The notes under the pieces were generated by a model. The model did no database searches and had not been told where the DNA came from. It saw only the letters and a list, made by a program, of their open reading frames with translations. From Streptomyces barkulensis (GTDB taxonomy: Bacteria > Actinomycetota > Actinomycetes > Streptomycetales > Streptomycetaceae): DNA of 64,000 nt. The stretch covers positions 1 through 64,000 of the forward strand of contig NZ_PGSG01000087.1 of assembly GCF_002843305.1 (NCBI RefSeq), read 5' to 3'. Below are positions 32,188 to 43,178 of this stretch, piece after piece. The translations under genes and the position numbers were made by a program. The first letter of the stretch is position 1, and every line of letters starts with the position of its first letter.

Positions 32188-32340
32188 TCGTCGTACGCCT
32201 GCGAAAGATGACCTGTCGGGTTCGGGCCGGCGAAGTTGCCCGGCCACGTGGCGCGTGGCTTCACCCCAAGGGCCGCGTCGTGCGCGGCCCGCCTTGCTCG
32301 GGTCTCCCGCTCCTGCCGTCTCGTCATGGTCCGTTCATCA
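32188..32340 (-). ncRNA. ydaO-type c-di-AMP riboswitch
   Basis: On the minus strand the leader contains, in order, GGGAGACCCGAG, TTGGGGTGAAGCC, CCGGGCAACTTCGCCGG, CCGAACCCGACAGG and CGCAGGCGTACGACGAAGG. These are the conserved blocks of ydaO/yuaA riboswitches as known from Streptomyces rpf and nlpC genes. The end lies about 12 nt before the start codon, overlapping the ribosome-binding site GAAGGG. In known cases c-di-AMP binding turns the gene off. Confidence 0.85.
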
Positions 32341-32639
32341 CCCGGGCGGCGGCAGGATTGGGCGTCCGCCTGGGCGGCCCCGCCCTGCGGCGGGGACTTG
32401 CGGTCTTCTACGGATAGTGCGTCAGAAAAGTTCCGGATCGGTCGATCGGAGATGCTTTGTGAACATGCTCACTGCCGGTCCGCCGGGGGCGGGTTCCTGC
32501 CCAGGTGGACCGTTCGAGGCGTCAAAAGGCTTACGGGAGACGGGGGTTGCTCTCTTTGGAGGGTGTGCGGCGGCTCGGTGGCCGGTCTGCGCACCGGTTC
32601 GGCGTGCCGCCGGGATCAGCCCGAATGGGTGCGGTCGTG

Positions 32640-32760
32640 TCGGGTGAACGCGGCGGGTCGCGGGGTGCGGGCTGGGGGTGCGGGGTGTGGGCGCGTGGGG
32701 GCGCGTGCAGGGGGCGGGCGCGTGCGGGGGTCGGGGCCGGTCCGGGGCGAACATTCCGGA
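32640..32760 (+). other. G-run-rich stretch in a long gene-free region
   Basis: Seven runs of four or more G within about 100 nt on the plus strand, with few C runs: a strong G-quadruplex candidate. The whole gap 32341-33073 lacks a convincing gene; frames here are Arg/Gly-rich. It also holds a small hairpin (32378-32395) and the presumed promoter of the riboswitch transcript near 32400-32440. Confidence 0.5.
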
Positions 32761-33073
32761 CGGCATGATTTACGGCCGTTCTGTGCACCGTTGGGTGGAG
32801 CGCCTATTGGCCGCAAATCACGCCCCTGGCCTCCGGCATGGGGAACCCCGGAGTGTCCGGAACGTCCGCCCCTCCCCGTCCCCTCCCGCCGTCGCCCGGC
32901 TGCGGGTCCGGGGTGGTGCGGGCCGGCCCCGGGGGCGGTACGGCCCGTCGGCCGGGTACGGGGGACGGCCTCCGTCCGGTTCTCTTGCGCCGCCGCCCGG
33001 CTGGGGGCTGACTTCTTGTTTCCGGCGGGCAGGGCCCGGACGGCGCCAGGGCGCACGGCGGAGCAGGACGTGC

Positions 33074-33115
33074 CCCGCCGGGTGACCGCCGACCGTGCGG
33101 CGGCCACCCGGCGGG
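33074..33115 (-). terminator. Terminator of the acyl-CoA dehydrogenase gene
   Basis: CCCGCCGGGTG (33074-33084) pairs with CACCCGGCGGG (33105-33115); it starts 8 nt after the stop codon. Confidence 0.8.
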
Positions 33116-33122
33116 TGGGAGG

Positions 33123-34349
<1,227 letters not shown>

Positions 34350-34368
34350 GGAAGCCCCTCCATCCGTT

Positions 34369-34398
34369 GTTACTAGCGGTAACGTGAATATGTTACCG
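34369..34398. promoter_or_regulatory. Overlapping inverted repeats, TetR operator candidate
   Basis: GTTACTAGCGGTAAC (34369-34383, 5-bp arms) overlaps a second repeat with CGGTAAC (34377-34383) and GTTACCG (34392-34398) separated by 8 nt. Located between acyl-CoA dehydrogenase (20 nt from its ATG) and the divergent TetR gene. Confidence 0.65.
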
Positions 34399-34510
34399 AT
34401 CGGTGCGATGTCAACCTCCACCGTCGGCACCCTCCCGTGCGCTCCGCGGGTGTTACGTTGCGCTCAGGCGGCACCGAGGTGTCACAGCAGGGTCGGGGAG
34501 GCCGAGGAAC

Positions 34511-35152
34511 ATGGAGACCACACATCGGGAGGACCAGCGCAGCGCCACCGAGCGCCGCCGCCGGGAGCTCCTGGAGGCCGCCGAGCGCGTGGTGCTGCGC
34601 GACGGCCCGGGCGCCTCGATGAACGCCATCGCCGCCGAGGCGGGCATCACCAAACCCATCCTCTACCGGCACTTCGGCGACAAGGGCGGGCTCTACCGCG
34701 CTCTGGCGGTGCGGCACACCGACGCCCTGGTGGACGCGCTGCGGGCCGCCCTGGACGCGCCCACCGACCGGCGCGAGCGCGTGGAGGCCGCGCTCGACAC
34801 GTATCTGGCCGCCATCGAGTCCAGGCCCCAGGTCTACCGCTTCCTGATGCACCCGGCCGAGGAGTCCGGAGGCGAGCGCGGCTTCGACGTCGGCCAGCAC
34901 TCGGCCCCGCTGCTGCGCAGGCTGGGCGAGGAGCTGGCCACGGTGATCGCCGAACGCGTCGACCTCGGCGCCGACCGCGAGGAGCGGGCCCGGGTGTGGG
35001 GGCACGGGATCGTCGGCATGATGCACGCGGCGGGCGACTGGTGGCTGGGCGAGCGGCCCTGCCCCCGGGAGCGGCTGGTGCGGCACCTGGCCGACCTGCT
35101 GTGGGGAGGCCTGGCCACTGCGGAGGATCTGGCCGGCGGCCCGGGTCTGTAG
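34511..35152 (+). CDS. TetR family regulator
   Basis: ATG 34511 after GGCCGAGGAAC, giving METTHREDQRSATERRRREL. The helix-turn-helix follows at about residues 28-55 (ASMNAIAAEAGITKPILYRH). The 213-residue protein has the usual TetR size and a C-terminal dimer/ligand domain. Divergent from the acyl-CoA dehydrogenase across an inverted repeat, so likely a lipid-catabolism repressor with an acyl-CoA ligand. Confidence 0.9.
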   Translation: METTHREDQRSATERRRRELLEAAERVVLRDGPGASMNAIAAEAGITKPILYRHFGDKGGLYRALAVRHTDALVDALRAALDAPTDRRERVEAALDTYLAAIESRPQVYRFLMHPAEESGGERGFDVGQHSAPLLRRLGEELATVIAERVDLGADREERARVWGHGIVGMMHAAGDWWLGERPCPRERLVRHLADLLWGGLATAEDLAGGPGL

Positions 35153-35188
35153 AGCACCGCCGGGCGCTTCCGTCGCGGTCCCCGGGAC

Positions 35189-35737
35189 CTACCGCCCGGG
35201 GATCCGCGCGGCTGTCCGGCGTACCGCGCGCAGCGCCCGGCGGCGGCGCGTCCCCGTGAGGCGGTCGGTGTACACACCGCCGTCGAGGTGGTCGCACTCG
35301 TGCTGCAGGCAGCGGGCGAAGAAGCCGGTTCCCCCGACCCGCACCGGCGCCCCCGTCCTGTCCCACCCCTCCACCACGGCCCGGTCGTGGCGCCGCACGG
35401 CCGCCTCCGCACCGGGCAGGGACAGACAGCTCTCCGGACCGCGTACGATGACGCCGCCGGTCTCCACCAGGCGCGGGTTGACCACATGGCCCAGGTGGCG
35501 GCGGTCCTCGTCGTCGGGGCAGTCGTAGACGAACACCCGCGAGAGGACTCCGATCTGGTTGGCGGCCAGCCCCACGCCGTGCGCGGCGTACATCGACGCG
35601 AACAGGTCCTCCACCAGGCGGGACAGCTCCGCGCCGAAGGACACCACCTCGGCGCACCGGGCGCGCAGGGCCGGGTCGGCCGACAGCCGCAGGGGATGGA
35701 CAGAACCGGAACTTCCGGGAATGGTGCCGCGGTGCAT
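35189..35737 (-). CDS. def: Peptide deformylase
   Basis: All three deformylase motifs are present: GVGLAANQIG, ESCLSLPG (Gly of the usual EGCLS replaced by Ser) and QHECDHLDG with the two metal His and the catalytic Glu. The enzyme removes the formyl group from nascent proteins. I prefer ATG 35737 (MHRGTIPGSSG) over the GTG three codons upstream, because TAGGGT (35750-35745) ends 7 nt before it, as in leaderless genes, and there is no ribosome-binding site. Streptomyces usually carry several def genes. Confidence 0.93.
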   Translation of the reverse strand: MHRGTIPGSSGSVHPLRLSADPALRARCAEVVSFGAELSRLVEDLFASMYAAHGVGLAANQIGVLSRVFVYDCPDDEDRRHLGHVVNPRLVETGGVIVRGPESCLSLPGAEAAVRRHDRAVVEGWDRTGAPVRVGGTGFFARCLQHECDHLDGGVYTDRLTGTRRRRALRAVRRTAARIPGR

Positions 35738-35846
35738 GTGTGTCACCCTACGCCGTGTTGATCATCTGTGGGGTGGCGCGGTTCGGGGCCGGGAGCGGAC
35801 CTCGGTAGGCTGATCCCCGACCCAGGGGCAAGGAGGGACAAGGACG

Positions 35847-37085
35847 ATGGCAGGCAACACGGAGCCGCTGCCGCCGCGGGCCAAACTGGCCGTGACGGCG
35901 GGCAAGGCAGCCGCGGCGGTGTCACGGGCCGCGGGCCGCGGCAGCGGGTCGGTGATCGGCGGGAAGGTGGCCCTCAGGCTCGACCCCGACCTGCTGGCCA
36001 AACTCGCCCAGAACCTGGACGTCGTCCTGGTGTCGGCGACCAACGGCAAGACCACGACGACCCGGCTGATCGCCGAGGCACTGCGGGCCGCCGGCCCGGT
36101 CGTCTCCAACGCGCTGGGCGCCAACATGCCCGCGGGCATCACCGCGGCGCTCGCCGGGAGCGGCGAGGCGCGCTACGGCGTCATCGAGGTGGACGAGAAG
36201 TACCTCGCCGCGGTCGCCCGCGATGTGACGCCCAAGGCGATCGCCCTGCTGAACCTCTCCCGCGACCAGCTCGACCGCGCCGCCGAGACCCGGATGCTCG
36301 CCGAGCGCTGGCGCGAGGGGCTGTCCGGTTCCAAGGCCGTGATCGTGGCGAACGCCGACGATCCGCTGGTGGTGTGGGCCGCCTCCTCCTCCCCCAACGT
36401 GGTGTGGGTGGCCGCGGGCCAGGAGTGGAAGGACGACGCCTGGTCCTGCCCGGCCTGCGGCGGCGTGATGCAGCGCCCCGGAGACGACTGGTTCTGCGGC
36501 GAGTGCGGCTTCCGCCGCCCCACCCCGAGCTGGGCCCTGTCGGGCGACCACGTGCTGGACCCGCACGGGTCGGCCTGGCCGATCCGCCTCCAGCTCCCCG
36601 GCCGCGCCAACAAGGCCAACGCCACCACCTCCGCGGCCGTCGCCGCCGCCTTCGGGGTGCCGCCCCAGACGGCGCTGGAGCGGATGTACTCGGTGACCGC
36701 GGTGGCCGGCCGCTACGACGTGGTGTCCTTCCAGGGGCGCGAGATCCGGCTGCTGCTGGCGAAGAACCCGGCCGGCTGGCTGGAGACCTTCTCCCTGATC
36801 GACGGCCCGCCGGCACCCGTGATCCTGTCGGTCAACGCGCGCGGTGCGGACGGCACCGACACCTCCTGGCTGTGGGACGTGGACTACTCCCGGCTGGCCG
36901 GGCACCCCATCTGCGTGATCGGCGACCGCAAGCTGGACCTGGCGGTCCGGCTGGAGGTCGCGGGGGTCGACTTCCAGGTCTGCGAGAACGCCGCCGAGGC
37001 GGTGCGGCAGTGCCCGCCCGGCCGGATCGAGGCGATCGCCAACTACACCGCCTTCCAGGATCTGCGCCGCGTCGTCGGCAACTGA
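35847..37085 (+). CDS. murT: Lipid II amidation ligase subunit MurT
   Basis: A 412-residue Mur-ligase relative: ATP loop LVSATNGKTTTTRL (61-74), the Mur-type GVIEVDEKYL region, and LLNLSRDQLDR. A zinc ribbon CPACGG...CGECGF (about 201-220) is inserted, a hallmark of MurT. The C-terminal DUF1727 domain completes it. MurT with GatD amidates the D-glutamate of lipid II. AAGGAGGGAC precedes the ATG; gatD follows after about 100 nt. Confidence 0.95.
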   Translation: MAGNTEPLPPRAKLAVTAGKAAAAVSRAAGRGSGSVIGGKVALRLDPDLLAKLAQNLDVVLVSATNGKTTTTRLIAEALRAAGPVVSNALGANMPAGITAALAGSGEARYGVIEVDEKYLAAVARDVTPKAIALLNLSRDQLDRAAETRMLAERWREGLSGSKAVIVANADDPLVVWAASSSPNVVWVAAGQEWKDDAWSCPACGGVMQRPGDDWFCGECGFRRPTPSWALSGDHVLDPHGSAWPIRLQLPGRANKANATTSAAVAAAFGVPPQTALERMYSVTAVAGRYDVVSFQGREIRLLLAKNPAGWLETFSLIDGPPAPVILSVNARGADGTDTSWLWDVDYSRLAGHPICVIGDRKLDLAVRLEVAGVDFQVCENAAEAVRQCPPGRIEAIANYTAFQDLRRVVGN

Positions 37086-37186
37086 TCCCGGGCCCTCCGG
37101 GCTCCCGGCCGGAGCCGGGCGGCCGGAGGCGCCGAAGACGCAAAGACGTCGAAGACGCCGGAAACACGGCGAGGATGCGAGCGAGC

Positions 37187-37915
37187 ATGAGTGAGAGCGG
37201 CCTGCGCGTGGTGTGGGTCTACCCGGACCTGCTGAGCACCTACGGCGACCAGGGCAACGTACTGGTGGTGGAGCGGCGTGCCCGGCAGCGCAGGCTGGGC
37301 GTGCAGCGGATCGACGTCCGCTCCGACCAGCCGATCCCCACCTCCGGGGACATCTACCTGGTCGGCGGCGGCGAGGACCGGCCGCAGCGGCTGGCGGCCG
37401 AGCGGCTGCGCCGCGACGGCGGGCTGAACCGGGCCGTGGACAACGGCGCCATCGTCTTCTCGGTGTGCGCCGGCTACCAGATCCTGGGGCACGAGTTCGT
37501 CAACGACCTCGGGCAGCGCGAGCCGGGCCTGGGCCTGCTGGACGTCACCAGCACCCGCGGCGAGGGCGAGCGGTGCGTCGGCGACGTGCTGGCCGACATG
37601 GACGAGCGGCTGGGCCTGCCCCAGCTGACGGGCTTCGAGAACCACCAGGGCATCACGCATCTGGGCCCGACCGCCCGGCCGCTGGCCCGGGTACGGCTGG
37701 GCCGGGGCAACGGGACCGGCGACGGCACCGAGGGGGCCTGGAACGACACCGTCTTCGGCACCTACATGCACGGCCCGGTGCTGGCCAGGAACCCGCAGAT
37801 CGCGGACCTGCTGCTCAAGCTGGCCCTGGACGTGAACGCGCTGCCGCCGGTGGACGACCGGTGGTACGAGGCGCTGCGCGCCGAGCGGATCGCGGCGGCC
37901 ACCCAGCCCGCCTGA
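37187..37915 (+). CDS. gatD: Lipid II amidation glutaminase subunit GatD
   Basis: A 242-residue class-I-type glutamine amidotransferase of the CobB/CobQ-like kind. The nucleophile Cys94 lies in FSVCAGYQILG, the His in GTYMHGPVL, and YGDQGNVLVVERRA is the GatD N-terminal signature. It supplies ammonia from glutamine to MurT. An ATG four codons upstream is also possible. The operon ends in a terminator hairpin at 37981. Confidence 0.94.
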   Translation: MSESGLRVVWVYPDLLSTYGDQGNVLVVERRARQRRLGVQRIDVRSDQPIPTSGDIYLVGGGEDRPQRLAAERLRRDGGLNRAVDNGAIVFSVCAGYQILGHEFVNDLGQREPGLGLLDVTSTRGEGERCVGDVLADMDERLGLPQLTGFENHQGITHLGPTARPLARVRLGRGNGTGDGTEGAWNDTVFGTYMHGPVLARNPQIADLLLKLALDVNALPPVDDRWYEALRAERIAAATQPA

Positions 37916-37980
37916 CACCCGCCCGACGCTGCCGCCCGGGCGTCCGCCGTGCCCATGCGGCGTCCGCTCGGGCCGGATCG

Positions 37981-38018
37981 GAACCGCCCCCGGCCGAAGT
38001 CCCGGCCGGGGGCGGTTC
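37981..38018 (+). terminator. Terminator of murT-gatD
   Basis: A perfect 16-bp stem (GAACCGCCCCCGGCCG with its complement) around a 6-nt loop, followed by TAATCT. Confidence 0.88.
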
Positions 38019-38061
38019 TAATCTGTCCCGAGCGGATCGGCACGAATCGGGAGAGCTGCGG

Positions 38062-39012
38062 ATGGACCACGACGGACACGGCACGATGGCGGATCTGCCG
38101 CCGTTCACCCTCGGACGCGGTCTGGAGCTCTCCCCCGAGCCGTTCTTCCTGGTGAGCTGCCTGCTGGCGCTGGCGCTCTACGGCTGGGGCGTTGTGCGGC
38201 TGCGGCAGCGCGGCGACACCTGGCAGACCGGCCGCACGGTCTCCTTCGCGCTGGGCGTGCTGACGGTCGCGCTGGTGATGTGCACCAAGCTCAACGACTA
38301 CGGCATGGTGCTGTTCAGCGTGCACATGGTGCAGCACATGGTGATCAGCATGCTGTCGCCGATCCTGGTGCTGCTGGGCGCCCCCGTGACGCTGGCGCTG
38401 CGCGCGCTTCCGGCCGCCGGGCGCGGCCGCAGGGGGCCGCGCGAGATCCTGGTGGCGGTGCTGCACAGCCGGTACATGCGGGTGGTCACGCACCCGGGGT
38501 TCACCATCCCGATGTTCATCGCGAGCCTGTACGCGCTGTACTTCACGCCGCTGTTCGACTTCCTGATGGAATCCAAGGCCGGGCACCTCGGGATGATGGT
38601 GCACTTCCTGGCGGTCGGGCTGGTCTTCTTCTGGCCGATCATGGGCGTGGACCCGGGGCCGCACCGTCCCGGCTACGTGATGCGAATGCTGGAGCTGTTC
38701 GCGGGCATGCCCTTCCACGCCTTCTTCGGCATCGCGCTGATGATGGCCGGCGAGCCGATGGTTCGGACGTACGCGAACCCTCCCGCCTCGCTCGGGGTCA
38801 CCGCGCTGTCCGACCAGAACGCCGCGGGCGGCATCGCCTGGGCGTTCAGTGAGATTCCCACGGTCATCGTGCTGATTGCACTCGTCTTCCAGTGGTACTT
38901 CTCCGAACAACGGCAGGCTCGGCGCGACGACCGGGCCGCTGACCGCAACGGCGACCAGGACCTGACCGCGTACAACGCCTACCTGGCGTCGCTGCAGGCC
39001 CGCGGCCAGTAG
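38062..39012 (+). CDS. CtaG-like (caa3_CtaG) membrane protein
   Basis: A 316-residue protein with about eight transmembrane helices and several membrane His/Met: MVLFSVHMVQHMVISMLSPI, AGHLGMMVHFLAVGLVFFWP, MPFHAFFGIALMMAGEPM. These are the traits of the caa3-type cytochrome oxidase assembly factor family, thought to deliver copper. The N-terminus (MDHDGHGTMAD) is His-rich. No oxidase genes are adjacent. GGGAGAGC precedes the ATG. Confidence 0.9.
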   Translation: MDHDGHGTMADLPPFTLGRGLELSPEPFFLVSCLLALALYGWGVVRLRQRGDTWQTGRTVSFALGVLTVALVMCTKLNDYGMVLFSVHMVQHMVISMLSPILVLLGAPVTLALRALPAAGRGRRGPREILVAVLHSRYMRVVTHPGFTIPMFIASLYALYFTPLFDFLMESKAGHLGMMVHFLAVGLVFFWPIMGVDPGPHRPGYVMRMLELFAGMPFHAFFGIALMMAGEPMVRTYANPPASLGVTALSDQNAAGGIAWAFSEIPTVIVLIALVFQWYFSEQRQARRDDRAADRNGDQDLTAYNAYLASLQARGQ

Positions 39013-39117
39013 CGCACCGGGCCGGGCCGGACAGGACGGGGCCGCCGGCCGCGGCGATACGACGGCCGCGGCGACCGGCGGTCCCGCTCCGACCGACTCG
39101 GGAGGAAGGTGTGAGCG

Positions 39118-39276
39118 ATGCCGGAGATGGCGAAGGCCATGACCGTCACCACGGTGGCCGCCCTGATACTGGTGACCGCCTACTCGGTCGCGCTGGGCGG
39201 CAGCGGCTGGCTGTGGTTCGCGTGGGTAGTCCTGGGGCTGGTGACCCTGGGCGTGGTGACGTCGCGGGAGCGGTGA
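39118..39276 (+). CDS. 52-residue membrane protein
   Basis: The ATG at 39118 follows a strong GGAGGAAGG. The protein is MPEMAKAMTVTTVAALILVT and then two short hydrophobic stretches rich in Val/Leu/Trp (GWLWFAWVVLGLVTLGVV), ending SRER. So it is a one- or two-helix membrane peptide. It lies about 100 nt after the CtaG-like gene on the same strand and ends before a terminator, so it may belong to the same transcription unit. Function unknown. Confidence 0.7.
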   Translation: MPEMAKAMTVTTVAALILVTAYSVALGGSGWLWFAWVVLGLVTLGVVTSRER

Positions 39277-39330
39277 GCCGCCGCTTGCCGGGGCGGGCCG
39301 GGGCGCTCGTCCCGGTCCGCCCCGGTCCAC

Positions 39331-39397
39331 CCCGCCACAGGCGTGCGAGTCCCGGCCCGGGCAGCCCCCGGGTCGGGACTCGCACGCCTGTGGCGGG
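39331..39397. terminator. Bidirectional terminator with 24-bp perfect stem
   Basis: 39331-39354 pairs with 39374-39397 without mismatch (CCCGCCACAGGCGTGCGAGT and 4 more pairs). Located between the small membrane gene and the inhibitor gene, which converge. Confidence 0.92.
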
Positions 39398-39422
39398 CTC
39401 GGGGGCGAGCCCGGAAGCGGAC

Positions 39423-39848
39423 TCAGAAGTCGAACACCGCTCCGGTCTGCCTGAGCAGGGCGCAGGCGTTGGGGAACTCCGACCGCCAGTGGATCCGGCT
39501 CCCCCGCCAGGTGCCCGTGACCTCGGCCACCACGGGCCGGTGCTCGTTGGTGCAGTCGCGCTGACGGCCGGAGAGCCGGCGCAGCTCGCCCCCGGACCGG
39601 TCGATGGCCTCGCAGGCCTCGGCCGCACGGGGGTGGGGGCCGCCGCCGTCGTCCGGGCAGATCAGCATCACGCCCCGTGTCCAGGTGTCCTCGGCGTCGG
39701 AGACGGTCAGGAAGACCTCGCCGCGGGCCTGCTCGATCCCGGGTGCCCCGGGGGCCTCGGCGCGGGCGGCGGACGCCGGGGTGAGGAGTGCGGCGACGGC
39801 AGCGGCGGCCAGTGCCGCGGCGGCGGTGGTGCGGGTGCGCGGGAACAT
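39423..39848 (-). CDS. Subtilisin inhibitor-like (SSI) secreted protein
   Basis: Start ATG 39848 with GGAGGCCC. Signal peptide about 1-30, then the SSI fold. Four Cys (64, 79, 99, 129) have the exact spacing of SSI disulfides (15 and 30 residues), and the end (FPNACALLRQTGAVFDF) matches SSI. In SSI the reactive site follows the third Cys (Cys-Pro-Met|Val). Here it reads Cys-Thr-Asn|Glu, so P1 would be Asn101, unusual for this family. Otherwise a typical secreted serine-protease inhibitor. Confidence 0.92.
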   Translation of the reverse strand: MFPRTRTTAAAALAAAAVAALLTPASAARAEAPGAPGIEQARGEVFLTVSDAEDTWTRGVMLICPDDGGGPHPRAAEACEAIDRSGGELRRLSGRQRDCTNEHRPVVAEVTGTWRGSRIHWRSEFPNACALLRQTGAVFDF

Positions 39849-40053
39849 GCGGGCCTCCAGAAAGCTGGGCACGATTGCGCGCCCAAGACCACCGTGGCGG
39901 AGCACCCCGGGCAAGGACCCTCGCCCGTCCCTTCACCCGGTCGGCGGGCACCGCTCCCCCGGCCGGGGCCCGCCGCCGTCCCGCCGCCGCCCCGCGGCCT
40001 TCGCTCCCGAGCCGCTCCCCCGGCGCGGACGACGGGCCCGGAGCACACGGGTC

Positions 40054-41490
<1,437 letters not shown>

Positions 41491-41740
41491 GAACGCGGGG
41501 CTCCGGTCCGGGGCCCCACCTGCTCCCGGGGTCGCAACCGGACGGCCCCGGGATCGGGTTGGCGGGGTCCGGGCCGTCGCGGAAGCCGGCGGGCACGGGC
41601 GCCGGATGTGGTCGCACACCGCGGTGCCCGCACATACACTGATTCCTCCCCGACCGACTCTCCGGCGCCCTCCGGCCGGGAAGCGGCCGGGGGCGAAGAA
41701 GCAGCCCGCAGGCCCGTCCGGTGCGGTAGGGAGCCACCCC

Positions 41741-42472
41741 GTGTTCTACTACGTGCTCAAGTACGTCCTGCTGGGGCCGCTGCTGCGACTGCTGTTCAGA
41801 CCCCGGATCGAGGGGCTGGAGAACGTCCCGGACGAGGGCCCGGCGATCATCGCCGGAAACCACCTGTCCTTCTCCGACCACTTCCTGATGCCCGCGATCC
41901 TGCACCGGCGCATCACCTTCCTCGCCAAGGCGGAGTACTTCACGGGACCGGGCCTGAAGGGGAGGCTGACCGCCGCTTTCTTCCGCAGCATCGGCCAGAT
42001 CCCGGTCGACCGCTCGGGCCGCGGCGCCGGGCAGGCGGCGGTCGAGGAGGGGCTGCGGGTGCTGCGCCGGGAGGAGCTGCTCGGCATCTACCCCGAAGGC
42101 ACCCGGTCGCACGACGGGCGGCTGTACCGGGGACGGGTCGGCGTCGCCTCCATGGCTCTCAGGGCCGGGGTTCCGGTAATCCCGTGCGCGATGGTGGGCA
42201 CCTTCGAACTCCAGCCCCCGGGCCGGAGACTGCCGAGGATCGGGCGGGTGACCATCCGCTTCGGCGAGCCGCTGGACTTCTCGCGCTTCGCCGACCAGCA
42301 CGGCGAGCGGACGGTGCTGCGCGCGGTCACCGACGAGATCATGTACACGATCATGAATCTGTCCGGCCAGGAGTACGTGGACCTGTACGCGCCCGACGCC
42401 AAGGCCGCGCAGGCGGAGGCCGCCAAGAGCGGCGACGACGCGGACCCGGCTCCGGGGAACGCCGCGCCGTAG
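41741..42472 (+). CDS. 1-acylglycerol-3-phosphate acyltransferase (PlsC type)
   Basis: I choose GTG 41741 (MFYYVLKYVLLGPLLRLLF) with GGGAGCC before it; the longer upstream frame is Pro/Arg-rich. The 243-residue protein has an N-terminal membrane segment and the motifs NHLSFSDH (His41, Asp46), GRGAGQAAVEEG and YPEGTRSHDGRLYRGRVG. It is a lysophosphatidic-acid acyltransferase or close relative. A -10 like TACACT occurs at 41635. Confidence 0.9.
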   Translation: MFYYVLKYVLLGPLLRLLFRPRIEGLENVPDEGPAIIAGNHLSFSDHFLMPAILHRRITFLAKAEYFTGPGLKGRLTAAFFRSIGQIPVDRSGRGAGQAAVEEGLRVLRREELLGIYPEGTRSHDGRLYRGRVGVASMALRAGVPVIPCAMVGTFELQPPGRRLPRIGRVTIRFGEPLDFSRFADQHGERTVLRAVTDEIMYTIMNLSGQEYVDLYAPDAKAAQAEAAKSGDDADPAPGNAAP

Positions 42473-42633
42473 ACCTGCGCCGAGCACGCGCCGGGGTGGG
42501 CGGGCAGACGGGCCGGATGCCGCCGGAGCCTTCGCCCCCGCCCGCCCTGGCACGGGAGCTGAGGGGAGGGCCGGTGCGGACCCCACCGGGTCGGCGGCGA
42601 GTGACGCGCCCTCCGGGCGGCAACACCGACCGC

Positions 42634-43149
42634 ATGACCGACCGCCACGAGACCCCCCTGGAACGCGCCGACCGCAACTTCCTCGAGCTGCTGCAGGAGC
42701 TGAGGGTCATCCAGACAGGCGTCCAGATCCTCTTCGCCTTCCTCCTCACCCTCGCCTTCACCCAGCGCTTCACCGGCCTGGACACGGTGCAGCGCGGCAC
42801 CTACGTGACCACGCTGCTGCTGGCGGTGACCGCCTCCATCCTCTTCACGGCGCCCGCGGCCCTGCACCGGGCGCTGTTCCGGCGCGGGGTCAAGCGGCTG
42901 ATCGTGGACGTGTCCTCGCGGCTGGCCGGGGTCGGGCTGGTCTTCCTCTCCCTGGCGCTGACCGGGTCCGTGCTGCTCGTGGTGGACGTGGTGCTGGGAA
43001 GGGCCGCGGGGCTCGCGGTGGCGGCGTGCGTGCTGGCGTTCTGCGCGGCGATGTGGGCGCTGCTGCCCTTCGGACTGCGCCGGAAGGCCGCGGCGCGGCG
43101 GAGCCGTGCGGCGGGCCCGCCGCGGGAGCGGCCGCCGGACCCCGGATGA
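42634..43149 (+). CDS. DUF6328-like membrane protein
   Basis: A 171-residue protein starting MTDRHETPLERADRNFLELL; a GTG 11 codons upstream is possible. The N-terminal helix (LELLQELRVIQTGVQILFAF) leads into four transmembrane segments (FLLTLAFTQRF, TLLLAVTASILF, LVFLSLALTGSVLLVV, AVAACVLAFCAAMW). This matches a family seen widely in actinobacteria (DUF6328, by memory) of unknown function. It follows the acyltransferase gene on the same strand. Confidence 0.78.
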   Translation: MTDRHETPLERADRNFLELLQELRVIQTGVQILFAFLLTLAFTQRFTGLDTVQRGTYVTTLLLAVTASILFTAPAALHRALFRRGVKRLIVDVSSRLAGVGLVFLSLALTGSVLLVVDVVLGRAAGLAVAACVLAFCAAMWALLPFGLRRKAAARRSRAAGPPRERPPDPG

Positions 43150-43178
43150 GCGGCCGGACGGGCGGTGCGGGCGCCCGG

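Noticed and set aside
37762..39951. A 729-codon minus-strand frame across gatD and the CtaG-like gene
   Set aside because: Antisense shadow produced by high third-position GC; the real genes are on the plus strand.
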